A stretch of 36,703 nucleotides of DNA, taken from positions 1 to 36,703 of the forward strand of contig JAGQHN010000023.1 of NCBI GenBank assembly GCA_020431825.1, given 5' to 3'. How positions within the stretch are numbered: the first letter of the stretch is position 1; each line of letters starts with the position of its first letter. Shown here piece by piece: positions 16,792 through 26,097 of this stretch. Origin of the DNA: Trueperaceae bacterium (lineage in GTDB: Bacteria; Deinococcota; Deinococci; Deinococcales; Trueperaceae). Made by a program: the position numbers and the translations under genes. The notes under the pieces were generated by a model that was not told the origin of the DNA, did no database searches, and saw only the letters and a list, made by a program, of their open reading frames with translations.

Positions 16792-17631
16792 ATGAAAAGA
16801 CAAAAATTTTTAAGTTCTCTGCCCTCTTACGCCTATCTCATCATATTGGGCCTCATTGTGATATTGCCCCTGATAATGATTTTCTCGCAATCCCTCATGA
16901 GCAATCAAGAGATTAACCGCTGGCCACCCAAAATCTATACTCCTGAACCCGTATTTTCAAACTACGTCAATATGTTCAAACGTCCGGACTTGAAACTTGC
17001 CCGCTGGCTGTTTAACAGTATTTTTGCGGCTGCTGCCTACACGTTGGCTGTCTTTGTCATTTGCGCGCCAGCGGCTTATGCCTTTGCCAGACTGCGCTTT
17101 CCCGGAAACAATGTACTCTTTTTTATCCTTCTGGCCACTGTCATGGTTCCCGGACAGGTCACGCTGATTCCCAACTTTCTGCTCGTTCGAAATTTGCACA
17201 TGCTGGACACCTTTCATGTGCTTATCTGGCCTGGGGCGGCAAATGTTTTTGCGGTTTTTTTGCTGAGGCAATTTTTTATGCAGGTACCCAAAGAGCTCGA
17301 GGAAGCCGCGGTACTTGACGGAGCCAGTTACTGGGGACGTTTCTGGCGTATTGTTCTGCCCCTTTCAACCAATGCTTTAGTAGCCCTGGGGATTTTTGTG
17401 TTCCTGGGCCATTACAACGATCTCTTCTGGCCACTTATTACCACTAACAGTATTGAAATGCGCACCTTACCCGTGGGTTTAACTTTGCTGAACTTTTCTT
17501 ATGGTGGTATGGAGCGTCCTCTGGTTCTAGCTGGGGCGATATTTGCGTCTGTGCCTGTACTCATTGTCTATGTTATCTTTCAAAGACAAATTATTAAGGG
17601 CGTAGCGATGACCGGTATGGGTGGGCGCTAG
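16792..17631 (+). CDS. Sugar ABC transporter permease, MalG type (system 2)
   Basis: A 279-residue CUT1 permease with six predicted helices, EAA loop ELEEAAVLDGASYWGRFWRI near residues 166-185, and the ending IIKGVAMTGMGGR. The ribosome site is the GAGG contained in a CTCGAGG at 16778-16784, so the over-represented palindrome doubles as a translation signal here. No ATPase gene follows; the next genes are glycosidases. Confidence 0.9.
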   Translation: MKRQKFLSSLPSYAYLIILGLIVILPLIMIFSQSLMSNQEINRWPPKIYTPEPVFSNYVNMFKRPDLKLARWLFNSIFAAAAYTLAVFVICAPAAYAFARLRFPGNNVLFFILLATVMVPGQVTLIPNFLLVRNLHMLDTFHVLIWPGAANVFAVFLLRQFFMQVPKELEEAAVLDGASYWGRFWRIVLPLSTNALVALGIFVFLGHYNDLFWPLITTNSIEMRTLPVGLTLLNFSYGGMERPLVLAGAIFASVPVLIVYVIFQRQIIKGVAMTGMGGR

Positions 17632-17644
17632 GCTCGACAAAGTT

Positions 17645-17696
17645 GGCAATTAAGCTTTTGCCTCTGCTTTAACCACAGCAGGCATCTTAAGCCTGC
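17645..17696 (+). repeat. Two small hairpins before the GH43-CBM42 gene
   Basis: GGCAA/TTGCC (17645-17662) and GCAGGC/GCCTGC (17678-17696, 7-base loop) form two short stems between the permease and glycosidase genes. No T run follows. They may set mRNA processing between the transporter and enzyme parts of the operon. Confidence 0.4.
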
Positions 17697-17726
17697 CTCA
17701 AAAAGGAAAGGTTTACCCTAATTTCC

Positions 17727-19193
17727 ATGCAGATTCTTTTCAAAAACTTAAAGCCTGTGCTTCTCATTGGACTCTTTCTATTTGGACTCAGTTATGCTCA
17801 AGAAACAGGCTTTCGCAATCCGCTCAATCCAAATGGTGGCGCTGACCCCTGGCTAAGCTACTATGAAGGCAATTACTATTTAACCAGCACCACCTGGGCT
17901 TCCACCTGGTATATGCGCAAATCACCAACTCTGGCAGGGCTTAAAACAGCTGAACCTGTAGAAATCTACTATGAAACTGAAGCCTCGAGGTGCTGTAACT
18001 TTTGGGCACCCGAGTTTCATTTGCTAGATGGGCCAAACGGCAAACGCTGGTACTTTTATTACTCAGCCGGAACGGCAAACACGCTTGATAACCAGCATAC
18101 CCATGTTCTAGAAAGTGAAGGCAGCGACCCGATGGGGCCTTATCACTATAAAGCGCGTATTTTTGACGCCAGTCATGACACCTGGGCCATTGATGGCAGC
18201 ATTTTAGAACTCAACAGCAATCTTTATTTTCTCTTCTCAGCCTGGGAAGGCAGTTTTCAGAATCTTTATATTGCACCCATGGAAAACCCCTGGACGATAA
18301 ATGGCTCGAGGGTGCTCATTTCTACACCTAGCTACCCCTGGGAAACGCAAGGTGGCAATACCAATGAAGGCCCGGTTGCTCTGCGACATAATGGCGACAC
18401 CTTTATCGTTTTTTCGGCCAGTTCCTGTGCCACACCCGACTATAAGCTGGGAATCTTAAAGCTGGTCGGCGATGATCCCATGATTGCCAGCAACTGGGAA
18501 AAACACCCTGAGCCCATTTTTGAAAGGGCTGATGAAAATGCTGTCTTTGCTTCCGGGCACAATGGCTTTTTTACCTCACCCGATGGTACTGAAACCTGGA
18601 TTGTCTATCATGCCAATGATTCTACCGATAGAAGCTGTGATGGTAGGCGCACAACCAGGGCGCAAAAAATCAGCTGGGACGACGATGGTTTCCCGCTGCT
18701 AGGCGTTCCTGTTTCAAGTAGCACCGTTATTGCTAATCCTTCAGGCGATACAGGAAGCGATCCTTTACCTGATGTTGGAAGACCTGAAATCAGCTATTTT
18801 GAGAGTTACGGCCTCGAGGGCTCTTTTTTACAGCACCGTAACTTCGTCGTTTCTCCTGGTTACAGTACCAGCGCCGACGCCCAGTTTGTCATCAGGCCAG
18901 GATTAGCCGATGAAAACGCCATCAGCATCGAGTCTATTAATTACCCGGGCTACTTTTTAAGACAGCAACAAGGACAGATTTTTATTAGTAGTGATGACCG
19001 CTCTGATAGCTTTAATGACGAAGCCACCTGGTACTTAAGACCTGGCCTCGCCGATGCAGATGCCGTTTCACTCGAGGCTTATGCCCTACCTGGCAGCTAT
19101 ATCGGCAAACGCTTTGGCATAACCACACTGGTTAAGGCGTCTGATTTAAAGACAGAACTCGAGCTTGAAGACGCCACATTCTTTTTGAAATAG
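17727..19193 (+). CDS. Secreted GH43 alpha-L-arabinofuranosidase with C-terminal AbfB/CBM42 domain
   Basis: A 488-residue exported enzyme. The signal peptide is about residues 1-24 (VLLIGLFLFGLSYA, cut before Gln25). The five-bladed GH43 domain spans about 28-320 and begins FRNPLNPNGGADPWLSYYEG, like exo-acting GH43_26 arabinofuranosidases. Likely catalytic residues are Asp40 (GADPW), Asp156 (WAIDGS) and Glu214 (NEGPVAL). Residues about 350-488 form an arabinose-binding AbfB (CBM42) beta-trefoil with repeats such as ISIESINYPGYFLRQ and VSLEAYALPGSYIGK. It should release L-arabinose from arabinan or arabinoxylan side chains outside the inner membrane. The nearest purine-rich site (AGGAAAGG) is about 15 bases before the ATG, a long spacing. 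Confidence 0.88.
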   Translation: MQILFKNLKPVLLIGLFLFGLSYAQETGFRNPLNPNGGADPWLSYYEGNYYLTSTTWASTWYMRKSPTLAGLKTAEPVEIYYETEASRCCNFWAPEFHLLDGPNGKRWYFYYSAGTANTLDNQHTHVLESEGSDPMGPYHYKARIFDASHDTWAIDGSILELNSNLYFLFSAWEGSFQNLYIAPMENPWTINGSRVLISTPSYPWETQGGNTNEGPVALRHNGDTFIVFSASSCATPDYKLGILKLVGDDPMIASNWEKHPEPIFERADENAVFASGHNGFFTSPDGTETWIVYHANDSTDRSCDGRRTTRAQKISWDDDGFPLLGVPVSSSTVIANPSGDTGSDPLPDVGRPEISYFESYGLEGSFLQHRNFVVSPGYSTSADAQFVIRPGLADENAISIESINYPGYFLRQQQGQIFISSDDRSDSFNDEATWYLRPGLADADAVSLEAYALPGSYIGKRFGITTLVKASDLKTELELEDATFFLK

Positions 19194-19203
19194 GAGGTTC
19201 TGC

Positions 19204-20211
19204 GTGAACGAAAGGCTTAGTAGACGCAGGTTTATAAAACAAGGGCTTATAGCAGGTGCGGGGCTTAGCTTAGGTTTGCATACGGTGCTCGAGGCGCAGG
19301 CAATGGATAGTCATCTGGAAATTAGTGGCGGTAAGCGCGTACATGATCCAGTCATTATTAAAGAGAAGGATAGCTACTATCTCTTTTGTACTGGCCCCGG
19401 AATTCCAGTAAGGAAATCAGCAGATCTCATGAACTGGCAACTGGCCTTTCCCGCCAGTGTCTTTGCCAAACCACCCGCCTGGGTTGCCGAAAAAATCCCA
19501 AATCAGCAAGATGTCTGGGCACCAGATATTTCTTATTACAACGGCAAATATTATCTTTACTACTCGGTTTCAAGCTTTGGCAAAAATACCTCGGTCATTG
19601 GTCTGGCGACCAATAAAACTCTGGATAACAAAGCCGAGGGCTTTGGCTGGGTCGATGAAGGACTCGTCATTGAATCCGTCAGCAGCAATAATTACAACTG
19701 CATCGACCCTAATATGATTGTAGATGCCCAAGGGCAGCCGTGGCTCGTATTTGGCAGTTTCTGGTCAGGCATCAAGATGCATAAACTTGACCCCGAAACA
19801 GGCAAACTTTCAACAGAAGATACAGAGCTCTATTCGCTGGCCAGTCGTACGGTGAACTATGGTGCTGTCGAAGCACCCTTTATGATTTATAAAGACGGAT
19901 ACTATTATCTTTTTGTGTCCTTTGATTTCTGTTGTCGTGGCGCAGACAGCACTTACCAAGTGAGAGTAGGCCGCTCTGAAATGATTACTGGCCCCTTTGT
20001 CGATCAGGAAGGTAAAGACTTGCTTAAAGGAGGTGGAACTCAGGTCACCTTTCCAAACGAGACTTATAAAGGCCCTGGTCATAATGCCATTTTGCTTGAA
20101 GACGGCATTTATTATATCGTTTATCACGCCTACAACGCCGATAATAATGGCGTATCCGAGCTGCGTATTGCCCCCCTTTCCTGGGACAGCGACGGCTGGC
20201 CCCATCTTTAA
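19204..20211 (+). CDS. Tat-exported GH43 endo-alpha-1,5-L-arabinanase
   Basis: A 335-residue enzyme starting with GTG, preceded by TAGGAGG. The N-terminus has a textbook twin-arginine signal: SRRRFIK at residues 6-12, a hydrophobic stretch LIAGAGLSLGLHTVL, and a likely AQA cleavage site near 33. It is therefore folded in the cytosol before export, unlike its Sec-exported neighbour. The GH43 propeller fills the rest, with Asp48 (VHDPV), Asp168 (CIDPN) and Glu223 (VEAPF) as catalytic triad, matching GH43_5-type arabinanases. It closely resembles the C-terminal domain of the protein at 11372 (shared [22 protein letters not shown]). It cuts arabinan chains for the binding protein and GH51. Confidence 0.9.
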   Translation: MNERLSRRRFIKQGLIAGAGLSLGLHTVLEAQAMDSHLEISGGKRVHDPVIIKEKDSYYLFCTGPGIPVRKSADLMNWQLAFPASVFAKPPAWVAEKIPNQQDVWAPDISYYNGKYYLYYSVSSFGKNTSVIGLATNKTLDNKAEGFGWVDEGLVIESVSSNNYNCIDPNMIVDAQGQPWLVFGSFWSGIKMHKLDPETGKLSTEDTELYSLASRTVNYGAVEAPFMIYKDGYYYLFVSFDFCCRGADSTYQVRVGRSEMITGPFVDQEGKDLLKGGGTQVTFPNETYKGPGHNAILLEDGIYYIVYHAYNADNNGVSELRIAPLSWDSDGWPHL

Positions 20212-20233
20212 CAAATACTTTTTTGGAGGATTT

Positions 20234-21757
20234 ATGTCAAACAAAATTTCAATTGAGCTAGACCGTACCCTCGCCCCTGTCAACCGTGACATTTTTGGTG
20301 GCTTTGCCGAGCATTTGGGCCGCTGTATTTATGGCGGCATTTACGAGCCAGATTCGCCGCTAGCAGGTGAAGACGGCTTACGTAAAGATGTACTGGACGC
20401 GCTGCGCCGTCTTAATATGCCCGTTATGCGCTACCCTGGCGGCAATTTTGTTTCGGGTTACCGCTGGCGTGACGCCGTTGGCCCTAAAGAAGAGCGCAAA
20501 GCCCGTATGGAGCTGGCCTGGCACGACCTCGAGCCTAACACTTTTGGCACCAACGAATTTGTTGACTTTTGCCGCAAGATAAACAGTGAACCGTATATGG
20601 CAGTAAACTGTGGGGACGGCGACATGCGTGACGCTCGTGACTGGCTCGAGTACTGCAACGGCACCAAGGATACCCATCTGGTCAAACTGCGCAAAGAGCA
20701 CGGCTACGAAAACCCACATAATATTAAGTTCTGGAGTATCGGCAACGAAGTAGACGGCCCCTGGCAAATCGGTATGAAAACCCCTGAGGAATATGCCCGT
20801 GCTTACGCCGAATATGCCAAGGTCATGAAATGGACCGACCCCAGCATCAAACTTTTAGCGGCTGCGGTATCTCTCTGGGATAAAAACTGGGTGGAGCGCG
20901 TTCAACTGCTTATGGAGCACGCCAACTATTTCAAACCCTTTACGGGCAACCGTGATCTGATTGATTATATTGCCATTCACTGGTATGTCGGTAACGATAA
21001 CAAACGGGGCTTTGCCAATGATGATTTTGCCAGCTACATGGCAATTAGTGAGCGGTTTGAAGATCATATCAGTTCAACCGAAGGCATCATTCGGGCGATG
21101 AGTTCGGCGCTCAAACTCGAGCGTGATATTCCTATTGCCGTTGATGAATGGAATGTCTGGTACCGGGTACACAACGAAGGTAAGCTCGAGGAAATCTACA
21201 ATCTTGAAGATGCTCTGGTTGTCGCCATGCACTTTAACAGCTTTATTCGCCACGCCAAAACCGTACAAATGGCGAACATTGCCCAGATTGTCAACGTGAT
21301 TGCGCCCATCTACACCAAGCCCGATGGCATGTTCTTACAAAGCACCTTCTTTCCTTTTGAAATCTACAGCCAGACCTGCGGCTCAACCGCCCTTGATGTT
21401 CACTGGTCTGGCGACACTTTTTCAGCTGAAGGTAAAAATGGCACCCGCTCTCTTAATGGCCTAAGAACGCTAGACGTCTCAGCAACCCTTGATGAGGAGA
21501 AAAAGCAACTGGCTGTTTACATCGTTAACCGTACCGAAGACAAAGCCAGCGATGTCACCATCAATCTGCAAGACGGCAGCTTTAAGGGAAGCGGTAAGCA
21601 GTTCATTGTTAACGGCAAAGATGTCAAAGCAGTGAACAGTTTTGATGAGCCCGACAATGTTGGAACAAGAGAATCAAGTATCAGCGCTTCGGGTTCAAGT
21701 TTCAGTGCTACGCTCGAGCCTCACTCATTCACCGCTCTGGTTTTTGATCTGGCGTAA
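20234..21757 (+). CDS. abfA: Alpha-L-arabinofuranosidase, GH51
   Basis: A 507-residue intracellular GH51 enzyme that removes terminal L-arabinofuranose from imported oligosaccharides. The start is the ATG at 20234, with TTGGAGG just upstream; the open frame extends to 19997 but that part overlaps the GH43 gene. Hallmarks: IFGGFAEHLGRCIYGGIYEP at residues 18-37, MRYPGGNFVSGYRWRDAVGP, acid/base Glu172 in WSIGNEVDG, and nucleophile Glu305 in VDEWNVWY. The C-terminal 150 residues form the usual beta-sandwich. Length is normal and no signal peptide is present. It is the last gene of the arabinan operon, followed by a strong terminator. Confidence 0.95.
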   Translation: MSNKISIELDRTLAPVNRDIFGGFAEHLGRCIYGGIYEPDSPLAGEDGLRKDVLDALRRLNMPVMRYPGGNFVSGYRWRDAVGPKEERKARMELAWHDLEPNTFGTNEFVDFCRKINSEPYMAVNCGDGDMRDARDWLEYCNGTKDTHLVKLRKEHGYENPHNIKFWSIGNEVDGPWQIGMKTPEEYARAYAEYAKVMKWTDPSIKLLAAAVSLWDKNWVERVQLLMEHANYFKPFTGNRDLIDYIAIHWYVGNDNKRGFANDDFASYMAISERFEDHISSTEGIIRAMSSALKLERDIPIAVDEWNVWYRVHNEGKLEEIYNLEDALVVAMHFNSFIRHAKTVQMANIAQIVNVIAPIYTKPDGMFLQSTFFPFEIYSQTCGSTALDVHWSGDTFSAEGKNGTRSLNGLRTLDVSATLDEEKKQLAVYIVNRTEDKASDVTINLQDGSFKGSGKQFIVNGKDVKAVNSFDEPDNVGTRESSISASGSSFSATLEPHSFTALVFDLA

Positions 21758-21792
21758 ATGCGTTTTTACCTTAAAACGTCTGTATGAGATTC

Positions 21793-21825
21793 AAGGGTCA
21801 CTGCACTTAGGCGTGACCCTTTTTT
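21793..21825 (+). terminator. Rho-independent terminator after abfA
   Basis: Arms AAGGGTCAC and GTGACCCTT enclose an 11-base loop and run directly into six Ts. It ends the arabinan operon, so araBDA is a separate unit. Confidence 0.9.
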
Positions 21826-21925
21826 GCTCCTTCATTAGAAATTACCCAGATTAGCAGCAAGCTTGTACGATTAAAGCCTATTTGGAGAGAATAAATAAGA
21901 ACCCAAGAATTAAAGGAGGTTTACC

Positions 21926-23590
21926 TTGAGTACCTATACCATTGGCATCGACTTCGGCACTTTATCGGGCCGAGCTGTGCTGGTCGACACGGCAGATGGC
22001 CGTGAATTAGCAGACGCTGTTTTTGACTATCCTCATGCCGTTATTGATGAAACCTTACCCACCAGTGGCAAACCTTTGCCACCTGAATGGGCTTTGCAAG
22101 ACCCACTCGATTACCTCGAGGTCGTGCGTCAAACGGTTCCGGCAGTCCTGAAAAAAGCCAATATCAAGGCTGAGGATGTGGTCGGTCTTGCCATCGACTT
22201 TACCGCCTGCACCATGATGCCCGTTAAGCAAGACGGCACCCCCTTGCGCAGTCTGGCAGAGTATCAAAAGAACCCACACGCCTGGGTCAAACTCTGGAAA
22301 CATCATGCAGCGCAGGGTCAGGCCGACCAGATTAATGAAACCGCACGCAAAATGGGTGAAAGCTGGCTTGACCGCTATGGCGGCAAGATTTCCTCAGAAT
22401 GGTTTTTCTCAAAAGCGCTGCAAATTTTGCAGGAAGCCCCTGACATATACAAAGCCAGCGACAGGTTTATTGAAGCTTGTGACTGGGTTATCTGGCAACT
22501 TTGTGGCAACGAAACCCGCAACGCCTGTACCGCTGGCTATAAAGCGATGGTGCAAGATGGGGATTACCCATCTAAAGCTTACTTTGCTGCCCTTCACCCA
22601 GACTTTGCCAATGTTATTGATGAGAAAATGAGCCGCGATTTTGCCCAGCTTGGTGACCTTGCTGGTGGTTTAACGGCAGACTGGGCCAAAGCCACAGGTC
22701 TAAAAGAAGGCATTGCCGTAGCCGTTGCCAATGTAGATGCCCACGTGACTGCACCAGCTGTTAAAGCAGTTGAGCCTGGTACCATGGTCATGATTATGGG
22801 AACGTCTACCTGCCACATCATGTCAGGCGAGAGCATTCATAACGTTGAAGGCATGTGTGGTGTGGTCGAAGGTGGTGTCATTCCAGGGCTTTACGGCTAT
22901 GAAGCGGGGCAAAGTGGTGTAGGTGATATTTTTGCCTGGTTTGTCGATCATGCCGTACCCCAGGAATATTATGACGCAGCCCAAAATGCCGGGGTAAATA
23001 TACACGATTACCTCGAGCAAGAAGCCAGCAAACAAAAAGTCGGCGAACATGGTCTTTTGGCGCTTGACTGGTGGAACGGCAACCGCTCCACACTGGTTGA
23101 TGTTGAACTTTCGGGCATGCTGGTCGGCATGACCCTGGCGACCAGAGCCCCAGACATTTACCGCGCCCTGATTGAAAGTACAGCTTACGGCACCCGTGAA
23201 ATCATCGAAGCTTTTGAAAGTAAAGGCGTTGAAGTAAAAGAGCTGGTCGCTGCTGGGGGTCTTCCTGAAAAGAATGCTCTATTAAGACAGATTTATGCCG
23301 ATGTAACTGGACGTCCTCTAAAGTTGGCTGGCTCAGCGCAAGCCCCTGCTCTGGGTTCTGCTATGCACGCCGCCGTTGCTGCTGGCGTGTATCCAGACAT
23401 AAAAGCTGCCGCCGAAAAAATGGGCAAACTAAAAGATGAAATCGTTACTCCCATTCCAGATAACAAGGCGGTTTATGACCAGCTCTTTGCCGAGTACAAG
23501 CGACTTTACAGCTACTTTGGTCGCGGAGAAAATAACGTCATGAAAACCTTAAAGCGCCTCCGTAAAGAGGTTAAGGGAATCGAAGTATGA
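21926..23590 (+). CDS. araB: L-ribulokinase
   Basis: A 554-residue FGGY-family kinase that phosphorylates L-ribulose with ATP. The start is TTG at 21926 (protein MSTYTIGIDFGTLSGR), with AAAGGAGG 7 bases upstream. The N-terminal phosphate-binding block IGIDFGTLSGRAVLVD is at residues 6-21. Ribulokinase-specific stretches follow: HAVIDETLPTSGKPLPPEWALQDP (read as two blocks near 37-60), IDFTACTMMPV near 90-100, and AAGGLPEKNALLRQIYADVTG near 447-467. Length fits AraB. It overlaps araD by 4 bases (ATGA). A TTGTAC at 21863 may be part of its promoter, but no good -10 was found. Confidence 0.95.
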   Translation: MSTYTIGIDFGTLSGRAVLVDTADGRELADAVFDYPHAVIDETLPTSGKPLPPEWALQDPLDYLEVVRQTVPAVLKKANIKAEDVVGLAIDFTACTMMPVKQDGTPLRSLAEYQKNPHAWVKLWKHHAAQGQADQINETARKMGESWLDRYGGKISSEWFFSKALQILQEAPDIYKASDRFIEACDWVIWQLCGNETRNACTAGYKAMVQDGDYPSKAYFAALHPDFANVIDEKMSRDFAQLGDLAGGLTADWAKATGLKEGIAVAVANVDAHVTAPAVKAVEPGTMVMIMGTSTCHIMSGESIHNVEGMCGVVEGGVIPGLYGYEAGQSGVGDIFAWFVDHAVPQEYYDAAQNAGVNIHDYLEQEASKQKVGEHGLLALDWWNGNRSTLVDVELSGMLVGMTLATRAPDIYRALIESTAYGTREIIEAFESKGVEVKELVAAGGLPEKNALLRQIYADVTGRPLKLAGSAQAPALGSAMHAAVAAGVYPDIKAAAEKMGKLKDEIVTPIPDNKAVYDQLFAEYKRLYSYFGRGENNVMKTLKRLRKEVKGIEV

Positions 23591-24237
23591 ACCCGGAGTC
23601 TTTAAGACAACAGGTTTCAGATTTACATGCTTATTTGCCCAATAATAAGCTGGTAGCCTGGACCAGTGGCAATATCAGTGGACGCTTGCCCGGCTCGAGT
23701 ACTATGATTATCAAACCTTCAGGGGTTTTGTTTGAAGACCTAAGTCCTGAAAAAATGTGTGAAGTCGATATAGAAACCCTCGAGAACAGAGGCGACTACA
23801 AATTTTCCTCTGACACAGCGACCCATGCCTACATTTATAAGCATATGCCTGAAGTCGGTGGCATTGTCCATACGCATAGCGCCTACGCCACCGCCTGGGC
23901 TGCCGTAGGCAAAGAAATCCCTTGCTTTTTAACGGCTATGGCCGATGAATTTGGTGGCCCTATCCCGCTAGGCGGCTTTGCCCTTATTGGCGGCGAAGAA
24001 ATTGGCAAAGAGGTCGTTCGCGTTTTAAAAGGCCATAACTCTCCGGCCATCATCCTGCAAAATCACGGCGTTTTTACCCTTGGTAAAACTCCTAAAGACG
24101 CAGTTAAAGCAGCCGTTATGTGTGAGGATGTCGCCAGAACCAGCTTTTTGGCGCATCAATTAGGCACGCCCCTACCCATTAGTAAAGAAGAGATTGCCAA
24201 ACTGCACCACCGCTACACCAATGTGTATGGGCAGTGA
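23587..24237 (+). CDS. araD: L-ribulose-5-phosphate 4-epimerase
   Basis: A 216-residue class II aldolase-fold enzyme converting L-ribulose 5-phosphate to D-xylulose 5-phosphate, which enters the pentose phosphate pathway. Substrate-phosphate motifs SGNISGR (near 28-34) and IKPSGV are present. The zinc ligands are His95 and His97 (HTHSAYATAWA) and His160 (QNHGVFTLGK). Length is typical. Its start overlaps the araB stop, so translation is coupled. A shared fold with fuculose-phosphate aldolase exists, but the HTHSxYATAWA block and the araB-araA context favour AraD. Confidence 0.94.
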   Translation: MNPESLRQQVSDLHAYLPNNKLVAWTSGNISGRLPGSSTMIIKPSGVLFEDLSPEKMCEVDIETLENRGDYKFSSDTATHAYIYKHMPEVGGIVHTHSAYATAWAAVGKEIPCFLTAMADEFGGPIPLGGFALIGGEEIGKEVVRVLKGHNSPAIILQNHGVFTLGKTPKDAVKAAVMCEDVARTSFLAHQLGTPLPISKEEIAKLHHRYTNVYGQ

Positions 24238-24253
24238 AGACTCGGAACTAACA

Positions 24254-24298
24254 ACTAGGTACTAAATATTCGTTACTAGATACTCGTTACTAGGCACT
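24254..24298 (+). repeat. Short tandem repeats between araD and araA
   Basis: Three copies of ACTAGRYACT lie at 24254-24263, 24275-24284 and 24289-24298. The last two belong to adjacent 14-base units (CGTTACTAGATACT and CGTTACTAGGCACT). They fill most of the 78-base gap and stop just before the araA ribosome site. Confidence 0.7.
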
Positions 24299-24315
24299 TA
24301 ATCTCAAGGAGTTTT

Positions 24316-25824
24316 ATGAATAATTTAGCAAGCCCTGAAATCTGGTTTGTCTGCGGTTCGCAGCATCTTTATGGTCCTGGCCCTTTGCAAGAGGTCGAGA
24401 ACAATGCCAAGGAAGTCGCCAAAGGTCTCGATGACTCGAGCCATATTCCTTTAACAGTTCGGTTTAAAGCCCTCTTAACTCGACCCGATGAAATCTATGC
24501 TCTGGTGCAAGAAGCCAACCATGACCCCAACTGTGCTGGCCTCATTTTGTGGATGCACACCTTCTCCCCTGCCAAAATGTGGATTCGTGGCCTCGCCAGT
24601 TTGACCAAACCCTTTTGCCACCTGCACACCCAGTACAACCGTGACCTGCCCTGGAACGACATCGATATGGATTTTATGAATCTAAATCAGGCAGCCCACG
24701 GTGACCGTGAAGCAGGCTTTTTACATAGCCGCCTGAGACTTAATCGCAAAGTGGTTGTGGGTCACTACTCTGACCCCGAAGTGCAGGAGCGCCTGGGTGT
24801 TTGGGCCAGAGTTGCGCATGCCTGGCACGATTTGCAGGGTGCCAGATTTGTACGCTTTGGCGACAATATGCGCTATGTCGCAGTAACTGAGGGCGACAAA
24901 GTTGCCTCTGAGTTGCGCTTTGGCTTTGAAGTGAATACCCATGGGGTTGGTGACCTGGTGGCTCATGTTAATGCTGCAAATGACCGTGATGTTAATGCCA
25001 TGCTCGAGGAATACGAAAGCTCTTATACCCTTGCCAAAGAACTTCAAAAAGGTGGCGAGCGGCGAGATGACCTGGTCTACGGGGCCAGGCTCGAGCTTGG
25101 TATGCGCTCCTTTTTAAAAGAAGGAGGCTACAAAGGCTTCACTGACACTTTTGAAGATTTGCATGGTCTAAGACAACTGCCAGGTTTGGCCAGTCAGCGC
25201 CTTATGGCTGATGGCTACGGCTTTGGCGGCGAAGGCGACTGGAAAACCTCAGCTCTACTGCGCGCGATAAAAGTCATGGCACACGGCATGGAGGGTGGCA
25301 CTTCCTTTATGGAGGACTACACCTATCACCTAGACCCAAAAGGTCATCAGGTATTAGGGGCACATATGCTAGAAATCTGCCCTTCAATCGCCAAGGGTAA
25401 ACCCTCTTTGGAAATTCACCCACTGGGCATCGGTGGCAAAGAAGACCCTGTACGCCTGGTCTTTGACGCTCCTGCGGGTGACGCTATTAATGTATCTCTG
25501 GTTGATATGGGCAACCGCTTCAGACTTATTGTTAACGAGGTTAAAGCCGTTGATGTTCCTGCCCTACCCAAGCTACCTGTTGCCAGAGCCGTCTGGGAAT
25601 GTAAGCCCGATTTTAAAACAGCAATCGCTGCCTGGATTTATGCCGGTGGCGCTCATCACACTGTATATAGCTACCCTGTCACCACAGAATTTATAGAAGA
25701 TTTTGCCACCATAGCAGGGGTCGAACTGGTCGTAATTGACAGTGATACCAAACTGCGCGAGTTTAAAAATGAACTCAGACAAAATGATCTTTACTATGCT
25801 TTAGCACAAGGCCTACGCGTATAA
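24316..25824 (+). CDS. araA: L-arabinose isomerase
   Basis: A 502-residue isomerase converting L-arabinose to L-ribulose. Start ATG has AAGGAG 6 bases upstream. The N-terminus [14 protein letters not shown] and [14 protein letters not shown] are family hallmarks. The four metal/catalytic residues fall almost exactly where they do in E. coli AraA: Glu306 (GGEGDWK), Glu333 (FMEDYTYH), His350 (LGAHMLE) and His447/448 (GGAHHT). It is cytoplasmic and the last gene of araBDA, followed by a strong terminator. The short tandem repeats upstream of its start may affect its translation relative to araB and araD. Confidence 0.97.
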   Translation: MNNLASPEIWFVCGSQHLYGPGPLQEVENNAKEVAKGLDDSSHIPLTVRFKALLTRPDEIYALVQEANHDPNCAGLILWMHTFSPAKMWIRGLASLTKPFCHLHTQYNRDLPWNDIDMDFMNLNQAAHGDREAGFLHSRLRLNRKVVVGHYSDPEVQERLGVWARVAHAWHDLQGARFVRFGDNMRYVAVTEGDKVASELRFGFEVNTHGVGDLVAHVNAANDRDVNAMLEEYESSYTLAKELQKGGERRDDLVYGARLELGMRSFLKEGGYKGFTDTFEDLHGLRQLPGLASQRLMADGYGFGGEGDWKTSALLRAIKVMAHGMEGGTSFMEDYTYHLDPKGHQVLGAHMLEICPSIAKGKPSLEIHPLGIGGKEDPVRLVFDAPAGDAINVSLVDMGNRFRLIVNEVKAVDVPALPKLPVARAVWECKPDFKTAIAAWIYAGGAHHTVYSYPVTTEFIEDFATIAGVELVVIDSDTKLREFKNELRQNDLYYALAQGLRV

Positions 25825-25862
25825 AAAATAAAATTTCTAAAACAGTAAGCCTATGAATTGGC

Positions 25863-25892
25863 AAGAGGATAGCTTAAGCTATCCTCTTTTTT
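25863..25892 (+). terminator. Rho-independent terminator after araA
   Basis: A perfect 26-base palindrome (half AAGAGGATAGCTT) forms an 11-base stem with a TTAA loop and is followed by a T run. It closes the araBDA unit. Confidence 0.92.
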
Positions 25893-26006
25893 CTACTAAA
25901 GACGCTGAAAGTTCTAAAATTGCAAACCTAACAGGCCAGGTATGTTCCACAAACCACTTTGCCAATACCTTACGGTTACTACGAATTGTACGCCTGACTA
26001 CGTGAA

Positions 26007-26035
26007 TTGACAAGCTTTCTGAAATCGATTACAAT
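26007..26035 (+). promoter_or_regulatory. Sigma-70-type promoter of the LacI-family regulator
   Basis: TTGACA (26007-26012), 17 bases, TACAAT (26030-26035). An imperfect dyad ATTGTTTGCAAT (26050-26061) lies just downstream, at a position suited to autorepression. Upstream, CTACGAATTG and CTACGTGAATTG repeat with about 19-base spacing. Confidence 0.75.
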
Positions 26036-26097
26036 TCTCTCACAAAATAATTGTTTGCAATCTGCATGGGCTTTTATAGGTCTTATGAAGGGTTTTG

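Noticed and set aside
19997..20233. Upstream extension of the GH51 gene into the GH43 gene
   Set aside because: The true GH51 start at 20234 has a strong GGAGG site and matches the family N-terminus; the extension only mirrors the GH43 coding sequence.
21863..25994. AraR-like TTGTACG sequences near 21863 and 25987
   Set aside because: They match only half of the known Firmicutes AraR operator, and no GntR-LacI chimera of the AraR type is encoded here.
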